Assembly (NCBI GenBank): GCA_018644745.1
Contig: JABGPX010000551.1
Span: 1-7,473, forward strand
Direction: 5' to 3'
Length of the DNA: 7,473 nt
From: Spirochaetales bacterium
GTDB taxonomy: Bacteria > Spirochaetota > Spirochaetia > ARS1246
Positions 1 to 6,588 of this stretch are shown here, piece by piece. The notes beneath the pieces are model-generated. The model searched no databases. It saw only the letters and a program-made list of their open reading frames with translations, and was not told the DNA's origin. Positions within the stretch are counted from its first letter, which is position 1. Every line of letters starts with the position of its first letter. Position numbers and translations under genes: made by a program.

Positions 1-488
1 GGTTGGACGACTTCTCGAAATGGTATGTTGAGCTGCTTGATGGGCTGCGTACTCATCCGTTCGGAGGCCTTTAACGGCAGAACGGTGAGCTCTCTCTCCG
101 GCAGGTGGGTATTCCAGCCGGTAACACCGTGTTCACCCGGCCACAACCCTGTTGCTTGCGAGGTAAGAGCCACGGCTGTGGTTGAAGGGTAAACGCTGGT
201 AATAACAGTATTGGGAGTATTTTTGAGAAAGCCGTCTGCCGGGTAGAGTGGCTCCTGATTAATTCCTAGACCATCAACCAGGACAAAGAGATAGTGCCGG
301 TGTTCGCCGATGTGGTCCATCAATTCAGTTGTTTCCGGCAGAACTCCATTTGCGTCTCGTCCGCACAGGTGCGAGATGGCCTGGAATAGATGGACGCTGT
401 TCCTGCCGGACGGACGCTGGATGACCGGACTCTCTAGTAGGCGGGCGAGGGAGTCCCGCGACTCGGTTTCTGAAAAAGCTGTTGCCAT
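1..488 (-). CDS. Alkaline phosphatase superfamily protein (type I phosphodiesterase / nucleotide pyrophosphatase-like), C-terminus beyond the left edge
   Basis: The reverse strand reads open from an ATG at 488 for 162 codons to the window edge, so only the N-terminal part is present. The sequence LFVLVDGLG (residues 67-75) is the first metal-binding strand of the superfamily, with D72 the expected ligand. SVYPSTTA (98-105) carries the nucleophile threonine (T103 or T104), and ATGLWPGEHGVTGW (112-125) is the usual following motif. These match the PF01663-like family that hydrolyses phosphomonoesters or phosphodiesters with two divalent metals; the substrate cannot be told. There is no signal peptide: the N-terminus is polar, so a cytoplasmic location is inferred. 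The start is supported by an AGGAG Shine-Dalgarno (complement of 494-498) five bases upstream. The gene is divergent from the small ORF and arsR operon and shares their 221-base control region. The second half, with the remaining metal ligands, is not visible. Confidence 0.85.
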   Translation of the reverse strand, partial: MATAFSETESRDSLARLLESPVIQRPSGRNSVHLFQAISHLCGRDANGVLPETTELMDHIGEHRHYLFVLVDGLGINQEPLYPADGFLKNTPNTVITSVYPSTTAVALTSQATGLWPGEHGVTGWNTHLPERELTVLPLKASERMSTQPIKQLNIPFREVVQ

Positions 489-576
489 GCAAGCTCCTAT
501 TAGGGAGCGAGTTTGCACGAATAGTCGGCTTTTCTCAACAGCAGCCTTTTTAGCGACATGAATATTTTTTTCTCTA

Positions 577-605
577 TTGACTTTTTCTGAAAGTTAGACG
601 ATAAT
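577..605 (+). promoter_or_regulatory. Sigma70-like promoter for the small ORF / arsR operon
   Basis: TTGACT at 577-582 (5 of 6 to the -35 consensus) and GATAAT at 600-605 (5 of 6 to the -10) are separated by exactly 17 bases. Transcription would begin near 612, leaving a leader of about 98 bases before the ATG at 710. The second half of that leader (about 650-700) is GC-rich, but I see no convincing terminator or riboswitch fold in it. The -10 lies inside inverted repeats, which suggests repression by a bound regulator. Confidence 0.65.
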
Positions 606-619
606 CTAATAAGATATTA
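594..619. promoter_or_regulatory. Candidate operator: two overlapping inverted repeats over the -10 and start site
   Basis: TTAGA (594-598) and TCTAA (605-609) form an inverted repeat with a six-base spacer that spans the -10 hexamer. TAATA (607-611) and TATTA (615-619) form a second one with a three-base spacer over the predicted transcription start. ArsR-family repressors commonly bind AT-rich imperfect palindromes overlapping their own promoters, so autoregulation by the downstream arsR-type gene is the natural inference. The arms are only five bases each in an AT-rich stretch, so chance remains possible. Confidence 0.4.
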
Positions 620-697
620 AGTTCATTAGGTAGTTGTCTCTTTAGGCGGGTAGCTAGTGAGGCCGTGTTCGGTGGGGATTGTGCCCGGTCCCTGTGC

Positions 698-703
698 AGG
701 AGG
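698..703 (+). promoter_or_regulatory. Strong ribosome binding site deciding the start of the small ORF
   Basis: A perfect AGGAGG lies six bases before the ATG at 710. It shows that the 710 start is used rather than the in-frame GTG at 665, which has no Shine-Dalgarno. It is the main evidence that the short reading frame is a real gene. Confidence 0.7.
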
Positions 704-709
704 TACATT

Positions 710-976
710 ATGTACGAAGATTTAGCCCTCTATGCTTATGAAGCCAAGTCAAAATATGATAGGATCGCCGATCAAGCGAGGATCTATAGATTGATTAGAC
801 GATCTGCGGGAACAACCTCGGTCTATGTCGAGAAGAAAACTCTTGCAGAAAGAATATTAATCAGGGTCGGCATCGCAATAAAACATACTTTCCAAAGGAA
901 GGCTTCAAAGCATGAAATTGAAATGGGACATAGGTGCGGCGTACGAACTATTCACCAGTCTGTTCGTCATACATAA
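710..976 (+). CDS. Small hypothetical protein upstream of and overlapping arsR (88 aa)
   Basis: I do not recognise a family. The 88-residue product begins MYEDLALYAYEAKSKY and is strongly basic and mostly helical in character, rich in K, R, A and I. It has no signal peptide, cysteine pair or convincing membrane segment. A short hydrophobic stretch around residues 47-57 (ERILIRVGIAI) is too brief to span a membrane. It has a perfect AGGAGG site at correct spacing and is the first gene after a good promoter, so translation is likely. Its last 21 codons overlap the first codons of the arsR-type gene in another frame (912-976), so the C-terminal residues are probably an overlap by-product rather than a conserved part. 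The arrangement suggests translational coupling to the regulator. It could be a small partner or modulator of the regulator, or a leader ORF that sets its expression; neither is shown. Confidence 0.6.
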   Translation: MYEDLALYAYEAKSKYDRIADQARIYRLIRRSAGTTSVYVEKKTLAERILIRVGIAIKHTFQRKASKHEIEMGHRCGVRTIHQSVRHT

Positions 977-1991
977 CCCCTCAATTTTCGGAGTCAGACC
1001 TTCCTGGGCCGCCGGCGTTCGATCGCGAATACCGGCGGATTCCAGGGATATCTTCACCCAATCCCTGCCATTTCTAAAATCGCCTCTTCAATGGGTCCAT
1101 TCGCTTCCGGAGCCGAAAAACGGTGCGACTGTCGTCGGTCAGCTTGAATCGATAAATCCGGAGGACGTGCTCTCGAATATTGCCCCGATGTGCGGTCCCG
1201 AGGATGAGATAGGGCTCTTCTTTCGCGGGATTACGGGCAAAGGCAGTTGGGATGAAGCGGATATATGCAAGTTTGAGAAGCTCGTGGAGCCTCCCGCCGG
1301 AAAGAAGCATAAGATAAATATCGATGAACTTTCCGGCTGGCTAAACTGCTGGGCTCATCCGGTCGAGTTTGGAACTGGATTCATTCGGGGAATCAGCGAC
1401 TATTACGAGAGTTTTTTCAGAGAAGAAGAGAAACGCATCGAACCGGCGCTGCAGCAGGGCCTTGCGGATGCTCAGAAAAAAGCCTTGTCGTTGTCAACCG
1501 AGGACCTCATCGAGGAGCTTTCTCAGGGAATTAAGTCCGATATGCTGAGTGACAAAGAAACCGTCGTGCTCATGCCTTCATTTTGGCTCGGCCCGCTGGT
1601 GATGCTCGCGGATCTCGGCAATGAAGTCGGAATGATGCAGTTTGGTTCTCGGCCCGCCGATGCTTCTCTCATTCCGGGAGATGTCGTACCCGACAGCCTT
1701 TCCACAGGATTGCAGGCACTCTCTGATCACACCCGGTTGAAGATTCTAAAACTCATCGCCAAAGAACCTCTCACCCAGGTAGAAATAGCAAAAAAACTCC
1801 GTCTTCGGGCACCCACAATTAACCATCATCTCAAAATTCTCAGGCTCGCGAGCCTGGTTACAAAGACATATCCGGATGACGATCCCAAACATACTCGCTA
1901 CAGCATTCGCGGCGGCAGGGTCGATGAGCTCTGTTCGACCATTCGAACATTCCTCGGATCTTATGTCGAACCTCCGGCAGGAACGCAGTAA
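912..1991 (+). CDS. Long ArsR-family winged-helix transcriptional regulator (DUF5937-like N-terminus)
   Basis: The 359-residue protein has its DNA-binding domain at the C-terminus. LQALSDHTRLKILKLI (267-282) is the typical ArsR entry helix, and EIAKKL plus RAPTINHHLKIL (299-310) form the helix-turn-helix with the recognition helix. A wing follows around HTRYSIR (327-333). The N-terminus (YELFTSLFVIHNPSIFGVRPSWAAGVRSRIP, in two pieces around residues 11-30 and 31-41) resembles the DUF5937-type extension found in long ArsR proteins. It is far longer than the roughly 100-residue metal sensors and has no CxC-type metal site in the recognition helix, so arsenic or metal sensing is not implied. The long N-terminal region probably binds a ligand or dimerises. 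The start is supported by AGGAAGG at 896-902, nine bases upstream. It overlaps the small ORF and converges on the propeller gene with 14 bases between stops. Likely role (inference): local repressor, autoregulated and possibly acting on neighbouring glycan genes. Confidence 0.85.
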   Translation: MKLKWDIGAAYELFTSLFVIHNPSIFGVRPSWAAGVRSRIPADSRDIFTQSLPFLKSPLQWVHSLPEPKNGATVVGQLESINPEDVLSNIAPMCGPEDEIGLFFRGITGKGSWDEADICKFEKLVEPPAGKKHKINIDELSGWLNCWAHPVEFGTGFIRGISDYYESFFREEEKRIEPALQQGLADAQKKALSLSTEDLIEELSQGIKSDMLSDKETVVLMPSFWLGPLVMLADLGNEVGMMQFGSRPADASLIPGDVVPDSLSTGLQALSDHTRLKILKLIAKEPLTQVEIAKKLRLRAPTINHHLKILRLASLVTKTYPDDDPKHTRYSIRGGRVDELCSTIRTFLGSYVEPPAGTQ

Positions 1992-2005
1992 AGAACTGGT
2001 TTTCT

Positions 2006-3346
2006 CTATCTGAATTGAATCGAGAACAGATCACACTCCCGCATAACAAAACGCAGGCGTACCGGTTGATCGGCAAGGTTCCCGAGACGCCCATTGCCGG
2101 TCCACCCGATAGCGCCATCGATTTCATCGCCGATATTTAGCCGGCCATCTTCGAGAGAGAATCCAGGGATGGGAGTGCCGTCCGGATGTTGAATCTCAAC
2201 CTGCAGGCTTCCCGCCGCGGAGGTGCTGTAGTTGGCGACCAGTTTCTCGCCTGTGAAAATCAGAGGCTTCGTGATGAATTCTCCCTGCTCGCGGCCCGCG
2301 TTGATCGATGTGAAACCATCGATCCGCAGGACATAGCGATGGCCGCTATTACCGTGATAGATGGACATTTCTGTCGGACTTGTAGGCACGACGCCGAAGG
2401 CCGCGTAGTTTGCCCGGTTACCCCAGCGTTGACGATCGAGTCCCGGGCGAATGAAGGCCTCGGTGAAGAGGCGCTCATATGATGTTGATCCGGCGCGGGT
2501 TGACATAAATAGGATATCCGTCGAGCTGCCCCTGTCTTTTATGAAACGTGTGGGCAGGGCCACGTAGATGTGCGGAGCGCGGAAATAGGGGTGTGTACCG
2601 CTTACGTATAGGTCTTCGGCCGGGAGGTTTGGATTCATGGGAATTGGCGCGGTCCAATGGATGTAATCGGAGGAGGTAGTGCGGCTGATTGTGCGAAATC
2701 GTCCGTAAGGCGTAAACCAGGAGCGGAAATAGCAGACATAACACTCCTCTGCGGCTGACCAGAAAGAGACGTTCTGGGAATCGAAGGCCTTTCCCTCAGA
2801 AGTGATAACCGCCTCATCCCACAGCCGCTCCCAGTGGATTCCATCGCCCGACTTGTAGGCAAAGAGTCCCCCGGGATGGGTGCCGCCGAGAGCTTTGAAA
2901 CGGGATTCCGGTTCCACATCGGGGCGCGTGTCGATACACGGTGCGAAGTTGTGAGTAAATGGCGTATGTTTGGCGAGAATTGCACTGTTGGCACGGGAGC
3001 CCGCAATCTCGTGCAGATCCAGCTCGGGGCGAGTCCATTCGTGACCGTCGGGGCTTTGAGCATAGGCGGTGAACTCTCCGTCATTGCCGTCGATTCGGTC
3101 GTCATGTTTACCTGTATAGGCCGGGTCATTGTCACGGAAATATGCGCGGTAAAGATTACCATCCTTGAAGACGCTCATATATCCCCCGCTGATCGGGCTT
3201 TGAGCAAGAGGAAGCCGCTGGGGATGATGCAGGCGAAAGGTTGTCTGTTGGAGCGTGTCGGCGATGTGCCGGTCGACAAATAGCTCCAGGCGGGAACCGA
3301 TATTAACCGGAGAATCTTCTCGGGCAGGATTTTCGTTGTCCATCAT
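2006..3346 (-). CDS. Five-bladed beta-propeller glycosidase-like protein (GH32/GH43-related fold)
   Basis: The 446-residue protein starts with a polar, non-secretory leader followed by IGSRLELFVDRHIAD (16-30). This opening is common in a family from Planctomycetes, Lentisphaerae and related bacteria, often annotated as hypothetical or GH32/GH43-like. Propeller blades are marked by repeated short motifs with aspartate and tryptophan: SPDGHEW (98-104), SGDGIHW (166-172) and SSDYIHW (225-231). Residues from about 355 (FITKPLIFTGEKLVANYST) to the end look like the beta-sandwich cap, closing with RLRFVMRECDLFSIQF. Hydrolysis of a sugar linkage is the inferred role; the catalytic acids and substrate cannot be assigned from sequence alone. 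There is no signal peptide, so it probably acts inside the cell. The ATG at 3346 has AAGGAAGG (complement of 3353-3360) six bases upstream. It is divergent from the sensor kinase and convergent with arsR. Confidence 0.75.
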   Translation of the reverse strand: MMDNENPAREDSPVNIGSRLELFVDRHIADTLQQTTFRLHHPQRLPLAQSPISGGYMSVFKDGNLYRAYFRDNDPAYTGKHDDRIDGNDGEFTAYAQSPDGHEWTRPELDLHEIAGSRANSAILAKHTPFTHNFAPCIDTRPDVEPESRFKALGGTHPGGLFAYKSGDGIHWERLWDEAVITSEGKAFDSQNVSFWSAAEECYVCYFRSWFTPYGRFRTISRTTSSDYIHWTAPIPMNPNLPAEDLYVSGTHPYFRAPHIYVALPTRFIKDRGSSTDILFMSTRAGSTSYERLFTEAFIRPGLDRQRWGNRANYAAFGVVPTSPTEMSIYHGNSGHRYVLRIDGFTSINAGREQGEFITKPLIFTGEKLVANYSTSAAGSLQVEIQHPDGTPIPGFSLEDGRLNIGDEIDGAIGWTGNGRLGNLADQPVRLRFVMRECDLFSIQFR

Positions 3347-3371
3347 ATTTTACCTTCCTTTCGACGTCTAA

Positions 3372-3391
3372 GATAATCGAATCAAATTAAG
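3372..3391. promoter_or_regulatory. AT-rich motif shared with the arsR promoter region
   Basis: GATAATCGAAT followed three bases later by ATTAAG lies in the gap between the propeller gene and the kinase. At 600-621 GATAATCTAAT is followed five bases later by ATTAAG. Ten of the first eleven bases and all of the last six agree. This could be a site for the ArsR protein 2.3 kb away. An alternative reading is a second rightward promoter: GATAAT at 3372-3377 has TTTACC (4 of 6) 17 bases upstream at 3349-3354, which would give the kinase a longer leader. Confidence 0.3.
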
Positions 3392-3433
3392 CCGAAGATT
3401 ACCCATCGGTCAACCTACCAAATCTCGAATCGC

Positions 3434-3463
3434 TTGACAGCCGTTGACGGTGGCACGGATAAT
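3434..3463 (+). promoter_or_regulatory. Near-consensus sigma70 promoter for the sensor kinase operon
   Basis: A perfect TTGACA (3434-3439) and GATAAT (3458-3463, 5 of 6) are separated by 18 bases. Transcription would start about seven bases after the -10, at or next to the GTG at 3470. The TTG of the -35 box is also the first possible start codon of the open frame, but it has no ribosome binding site. A promoter explains this stretch better than coding sequence does. Confidence 0.6.
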
Positions 3464-3469
3464 ACGGAT

Positions 3470-4699
3470 GTGAAGTTTCATGAGCGCCATCCCAACATAG
3501 CTGTAAGCGCATTGATTGTATCGTTAGTATCTCACGGATTAACCTTCGCAGTGTACCGTTTCAGCCTATGGGACATTCGTCTGTTCGGGGATTTTCGAGG
3601 GGTGATAATTTTCCTTCTGCTACTGTCCGGAAGCATATCGTTTTTTGCCTTCTTTTTGACCAATTCTGTTTTATTTCGAGCGGTACTTGGATTAAGGACG
3701 ATATGCGTAGTAATAATTGTATATTCCTTCGGTATAAACCTGCTCGTTTGTCTGCCTCTACTCATCGGCTTGATCTACGAGGTGAATGTCTACGAGACCG
3801 TACCTGTCAATGCCATCTCAGATACAGTTATTGTCGCGGCCGCCATTCTTCTGCACCGTGCGGGAGCGAGAACTCTCAGTTTTGCGAATCCAAGGTACTT
3901 TCCGGACGTATTAATTGCCGGCGCAACCATGGCCGCTTTGAGTATCAGCTCATGTCTTGCCACTTTTTACCGGGAACAACTGATACGAGTGCAAGCCAGG
4001 GCGGTAAGACTCGACTCCGCGGTGACGGAATTAACACAAACACATAGCGGATTTGCTCAAATTGCCAATACCGCCCGTGAAGTCTCCGCGGTGGATGAGC
4101 GAAATCGGATAACCCGTGAAATTCATGATACAATTGGTTATTCTTTGACCAATGTCGTTATGATTCTAGAAGCCGCCCAAGACCTCGCGAAGAATGGACC
4201 TGAGATTCTGCGCGAGAAGTTACGTTCGGCCCATTCTCAAACCCGGCATGGGCTGGAGGAAACCCGGCGGGCACTATATCTGTTGCGGGAGAAGGAAGAG
4301 GTCCATACCATCGGACTTTCCGCTGTTCAGCGCATGATTGATATCTTTAGCCGTGCTTCCGGGATTCTGGTGAATGTTGAATATGGAAATGTGCCGCTCA
4401 CCAGCGGTGATGAATTAGACGAAGCTATTTTTCATCTGATTCAGGAAAGTCTGGTAAACGCGTTTCGCCATGGCCACGCGCATCATATTTCGGTCAGGCT
4501 TTGGATCGAAAGCGGAGATTACTGGGTCGTTATACGCGACGACGGAATCGGAACTGATAATCTCGCGGATGGTATAGGCATGATGGGTATGCGCGAGCGC
4601 TTGGGCAAACTCGGCGGAACCCTCAAAGCACAGAATACCGCGGATGGTTTTGAAATAAGAGCAAGTATCTCAAAAATCGGTTTTACGGAGCAGACATGA
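3470..4699 (+). CDS. NarL-type membrane sensor histidine kinase (HisKA_3 family)
   Basis: Residue numbers below count from GTG 3470. The first 170 or so residues hold about six hydrophobic segments (roughly 9-29, 45-63, 67-85, 87-105, 116-129, 148-166), an uncharacterised membrane sensor with little extracellular loop. A linker helix leads to the H-box DERNRITREIHDTIGYSLT (209-227), with H219 the phosphorylated histidine (codon 4124-4126). The ATPase part shows an N-box (QESLVNAFRHG, about 325-335), a G1 box DDGIG (357-361) and a G2 box GIGMMGMRERLG. This is the HisKA_3 / HATPase_c architecture that pairs with NarL/FixJ regulators. The frame can begin at TTG 3434, but that codon lies in a perfect -35 box and has no Shine-Dalgarno. 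GTG 3470 sits at the predicted transcript start, so a leaderless start is preferred; this remains uncertain. The stop overlaps the regulator start. The signal sensed is unknown. Confidence 0.88.
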   Translation: MKFHERHPNIAVSALIVSLVSHGLTFAVYRFSLWDIRLFGDFRGVIIFLLLLSGSISFFAFFLTNSVLFRAVLGLRTICVVIIVYSFGINLLVCLPLLIGLIYEVNVYETVPVNAISDTVIVAAAILLHRAGARTLSFANPRYFPDVLIAGATMAALSISSCLATFYREQLIRVQARAVRLDSAVTELTQTHSGFAQIANTAREVSAVDERNRITREIHDTIGYSLTNVVMILEAAQDLAKNGPEILREKLRSAHSQTRHGLEETRRALYLLREKEEVHTIGLSAVQRMIDIFSRASGILVNVEYGNVPLTSGDELDEAIFHLIQESLVNAFRHGHAHHISVRLWIESGDYWVVIRDDGIGTDNLADGIGMMGMRERLGKLGGTLKAQNTADGFEIRASISKIGFTEQT

Positions 4700-5382
4700 A
4701 ACGGATAAAAATACTGCTTGTGGATGATCAGCAGCTATTTGTAGAAAATCTGAGAATAGTCATGGAGTCGAGAACCGATGATATGGAAGTCGTAGGCGTC
4801 GCAGCCGACGGAAGGGAAGCCATTGATTTTGTGGATGATGCCGCGCCTGACGTGGTACTCATGGATGTACGTATGCCCGGAATCGACGGCGTGGAAGCCA
4901 CCCGTACAATTCACGAGAGCCATCCGGATGTCCGGATAATTATGCTCACTACTTTCGACAACGATGAATATGTCCATCACGCGCTTCAGTACGGTGCGGT
5001 CGGCTACATACTCAAGAATATTCCGCCGGAGGAACTATTCGCCTCGGTGCGCGCCGTAGTCCAGGGAGCGGTTCTCATGTCGCCGTCGGTCGCTCAGCGT
5101 CTTGTCCAGATACCCGGCACGGATATATTGGATCGAGTCGGTAAGGCGGTAAACAAAGAACAGGCCCTCGAACTCTATCGTAATATGACCGAGCGTGAAT
5201 GTGAGATCATTGGTCTCATTGCCCGTGCGTATTCCAACAAGGACATCGCTGGCAATCTCGGCATTGCGGAGCAGACAGTGAAGAATCATCTGTCACAGAT
5301 CTTTGATAAGCTCGGCGTGTTTCGCCGCACTGAACTCATGCGAATGTTTCGGGATTTTACTATAGAAGATTTTCAAATATAA
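4696..5382 (+). CDS. NarL/FixJ-family response regulator, partner of the adjacent kinase
   Basis: The 228-residue protein has an N-terminal receiver domain (about 4-120): acidic pair D10/D11, phosphoacceptor D57 in VVLMDVRMPG, switch T85 in IIMLTTFD, and K107 in YILKN. All of the expected active-site residues are present. A linker of about 40 residues is followed by a LuxR-type helix-turn-helix (about 162-218). That domain has TERECEIIGLIA, the NKDIAGNLGI turn and the recognition helix AEQTVKNHLSQIFDKLGV (191-208). It is predicted to be phosphorylated by the upstream kinase and then to bind DNA as a dimer. The ATG overlaps the kinase stop as ATGA, with GGAG (4687-4690) five bases upstream, indicating translational coupling and one operon. 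Its targets are not shown; the flanking propeller, peptidase and sialidase-like genes are candidates. The overall sequence resembles spirochaete regulators, which is a recollection and was not searched. Confidence 0.93.
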   Translation: MKRIKILLVDDQQLFVENLRIVMESRTDDMEVVGVAADGREAIDFVDDAAPDVVLMDVRMPGIDGVEATRTIHESHPDVRIIMLTTFDNDEYVHHALQYGAVGYILKNIPPEELFASVRAVVQGAVLMSPSVAQRLVQIPGTDILDRVGKAVNKEQALELYRNMTERECEIIGLIARAYSNKDIAGNLGIAEQTVKNHLSQIFDKLGVFRRTELMRMFRDFTIEDFQI

Positions 5383-5389
5383 TTTGCAG

Positions 5390-6316
5390 TCACCCCTCTT
5401 CATCCAGCTCTAACACGGCCGCCAAAATGAGTTGAGTGCTTCGGACCAAGTTATCCATGTTTACCCGATCAAATGTATCTCCCGGAAGATGATATTCTGA
5501 ATCAGCGTACGGCCATGACCCTAAATTAATCACTGTCCTTCTAAAGCCGGCGTTAATAAGCATTCCATCATCGTCATTCACCGTTTCTTTGAACGCGACA
5601 TCTACATTGATATCGATATTATATCGCAGCGCGCAGGACTCGATTTTCCTTGCCAATTCGAGACCTTCCGCAGTCGAGTAGCAGATCACGTGGCTCATCT
5701 TTTCAGCTGCCATGTCTTCATCTGATTTGCCGTCGAGGGAGTCGTTATTCAAAACAGCGATGATGTTGTCTTCACGTTCCGCCGCTGCCTCCGCCGCGAA
5801 GCGGCTTGTCCAAGGGGTGTGTTCTTCGTTGCAGAAGAGCACACGCACCGAATGCCGCAATTCACAATTTGCCAGGATCCGCGCCAGCTCGAGGTTGGCT
5901 GCGGTACCGACGGCGTTATCATGGGCACCCGGGGAATCTATCCAGCTCATCGAGTCTTTATGCGAGATCAACTGAATGAACCGTTCCGGAAATATTTGCC
6001 CTCTGCGGGTTGTTTCGAGATTTGAGATATTGTAGAAAGGATCAGTCGGATCCGGAGTTGCGTACCAGTGATGCAGCGGCTTGGCCTCGTCGCAGCGAAA
6101 GGCCTGTGCCTGATGGGTGGTGGTGATAACTTCGTAACCAAGGGTATCCAATTCGCCGCGGATATACGCATCTGTTTCCGCCAGCGAATTGAGCGTGTGC
6201 CCGGGCCGGGTGTAGTTGGCCTTTCGGAAGGGCTGGGGGCCCCCGCAAAGTTGAAACAGATCCTGGCGCATCCGCTCCGCGGAGATTGACCGAATTTTTT
6301 TGTTTATATCAATCAC
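5390..6316 (-). CDS. M28-family metallopeptidase (zinc aminopeptidase-like), apparently cytoplasmic
   Basis: The 308-residue protein carries the full set of M28 motifs. ISHKDS gives H119 and D121, and SPGAHDNAVGTAANLELARIL (128-148) gives bridging D133. FCNEEH gives catalytic E164 and ligand E165, LNNDSLDG gives D192, and EYHLPGDTFDRVN gives H276. The family uses two zinc ions to remove N-terminal residues or cleave related amide bonds; the substrate is unknown. Many M28 enzymes are exported, but this one starts MIDINKKIRSIS and has no signal peptide, so intracellular action is inferred. The start is a GTG at 6316 with GGAG (complement of 6324-6327) seven bases upstream. This start overlaps the stop of a short upstream frame on the same strand, so the ribosome binding site lies inside that frame. 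The stop is seven bases from the stop of the convergent response regulator, with no clear terminator hairpin between them. Confidence 0.85.
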   Translation of the reverse strand: MIDINKKIRSISAERMRQDLFQLCGGPQPFRKANYTRPGHTLNSLAETDAYIRGELDTLGYEVITTTHQAQAFRCDEAKPLHHWYATPDPTDPFYNISNLETTRRGQIFPERFIQLISHKDSMSWIDSPGAHDNAVGTAANLELARILANCELRHSVRVLFCNEEHTPWTSRFAAEAAAEREDNIIAVLNNDSLDGKSDEDMAAEKMSHVICYSTAEGLELARKIESCALRYNIDINVDVAFKETVNDDDGMLINAGFRRTVINLGSWPYADSEYHLPGDTFDRVNMDNLVRSTQLILAAVLELDEEG

Positions 6317-6539
6317 TTTTTAACTCCGTCGGTAGAGGGACGAAATCGACATCCAGCTCCTCGGCTTCGAATACCTGCTCTACTTGTTCAGTCTTACGGG
6401 CGCCGATAAGTACGGTGTTACCGAGTTTTCTGTATTTCATAATGACTTTATAGACCACCGGCTGATACGAGTCAACGATGTTACATAACACTCGGCCCAA
6501 CGCTGACACGGCTTGATTGAGAGGTTCAATTTCTTTATG
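6309..6539 (-). pseudogene. Probable 3' remnant of an aldo/keto reductase gene upstream of the peptidase
   Basis: On the reverse strand a frame is open from 6539 (just after an in-frame TAG at 6540-6542) to a TGA at 6309-6311. No ATG with a good ribosome binding site starts it; the first likely start is a GTG at 6509, giving 66 residues. The stretch NTVLIGARKTEQVEQVFEAE resembles the end of aldo/keto reductases, where a strand ending in IGAR and an EQ(V/L)E helix bind the NADPH phosphate. The catalytic Tyr/Lys/Asp/His part and the barrel strands are missing, so it cannot be a working reductase. Its stop overlaps the peptidase GTG by eight bases, as in an operon of coupled genes. The simplest reading is that a deletion removed most of a reductase gene once co-transcribed with the peptidase. 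Alternatively it is a real small protein that couples translation of the peptidase. The family match is from memory and moderate. Confidence 0.4.
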
Positions 6540-6559
6540 CTATGCGGGTCATTCTGCCG

Positions 6560-6588
6560 TTAAAATGTAATAGTACGGTATGTATATA
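6560..6588 (+). promoter_or_regulatory. Weak candidate promoter for the sialidase-like gene
   Basis: TTAAAA (6560-6565, 4 of 6) and TATATA (6583-6588, 4 of 6) are 17 bases apart. A second possible -10 is TAGAAT (6592-6597), but it has no -35 at the right distance. The region is AT-rich, so such matches are easy to find by chance. Confidence 0.25.

Noticed and set aside
310..561. Open frame on the + strand opposite the phosphatase gene
   Set aside because: It lies antisense to a gene with clear alkaline phosphatase motifs, has no ribosome binding site and shows no recognisable protein pattern.
489..576. Leftward promoter for the phosphatase gene
   Set aside because: Candidates such as TTGAGA and TTCAGA on the reverse strand lack a -10 with more than three matching bases at 16-18 spacing, so none is called.
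620..700. GC-rich arsR leader as a tRNA, riboswitch or attenuator
   Set aside because: No cloverleaf, conserved riboswitch core or terminator hairpin with a T run could be drawn; only short GGGA/TCCC pairing is possible.
665..709. GTG at 665 as an earlier start for the small ORF
   Set aside because: No Shine-Dalgarno precedes it, whereas the ATG at 710 has a perfect AGGAGG six bases upstream.
1989..2008. Possible bidirectional terminator between arsR and the propeller gene
   Set aside because: Only 14 bases separate the two stops and I found no GC-rich hairpin with a T run on either strand.
2635..3162. 175-codon open frame on the - strand in another frame of the propeller gene
   Set aside because: Its residue composition (rich in S, T, P, R) is that of an out-of-frame shadow, and the overlapping frame has the real motifs.
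2834..3283. 149-codon open frame on the + strand opposite the propeller gene
   Set aside because: It is antisense to a well-supported coding region in a GC-balanced gene and has no family pattern or ribosome binding site.
3568..4047. 159-codon + strand frame inside the kinase membrane region
   Set aside because: It is out of frame with the kinase, lacks a ribosome binding site and has a random, Cys/Arg/Ser-rich composition.
6516..6530. ATTGA / TCAAT hairpin as a terminator
   Set aside because: The stem is five mostly A-T pairs and is followed by only a weak T-rich stretch; it also lies inside the reductase-like frame with no + strand gene ending there.
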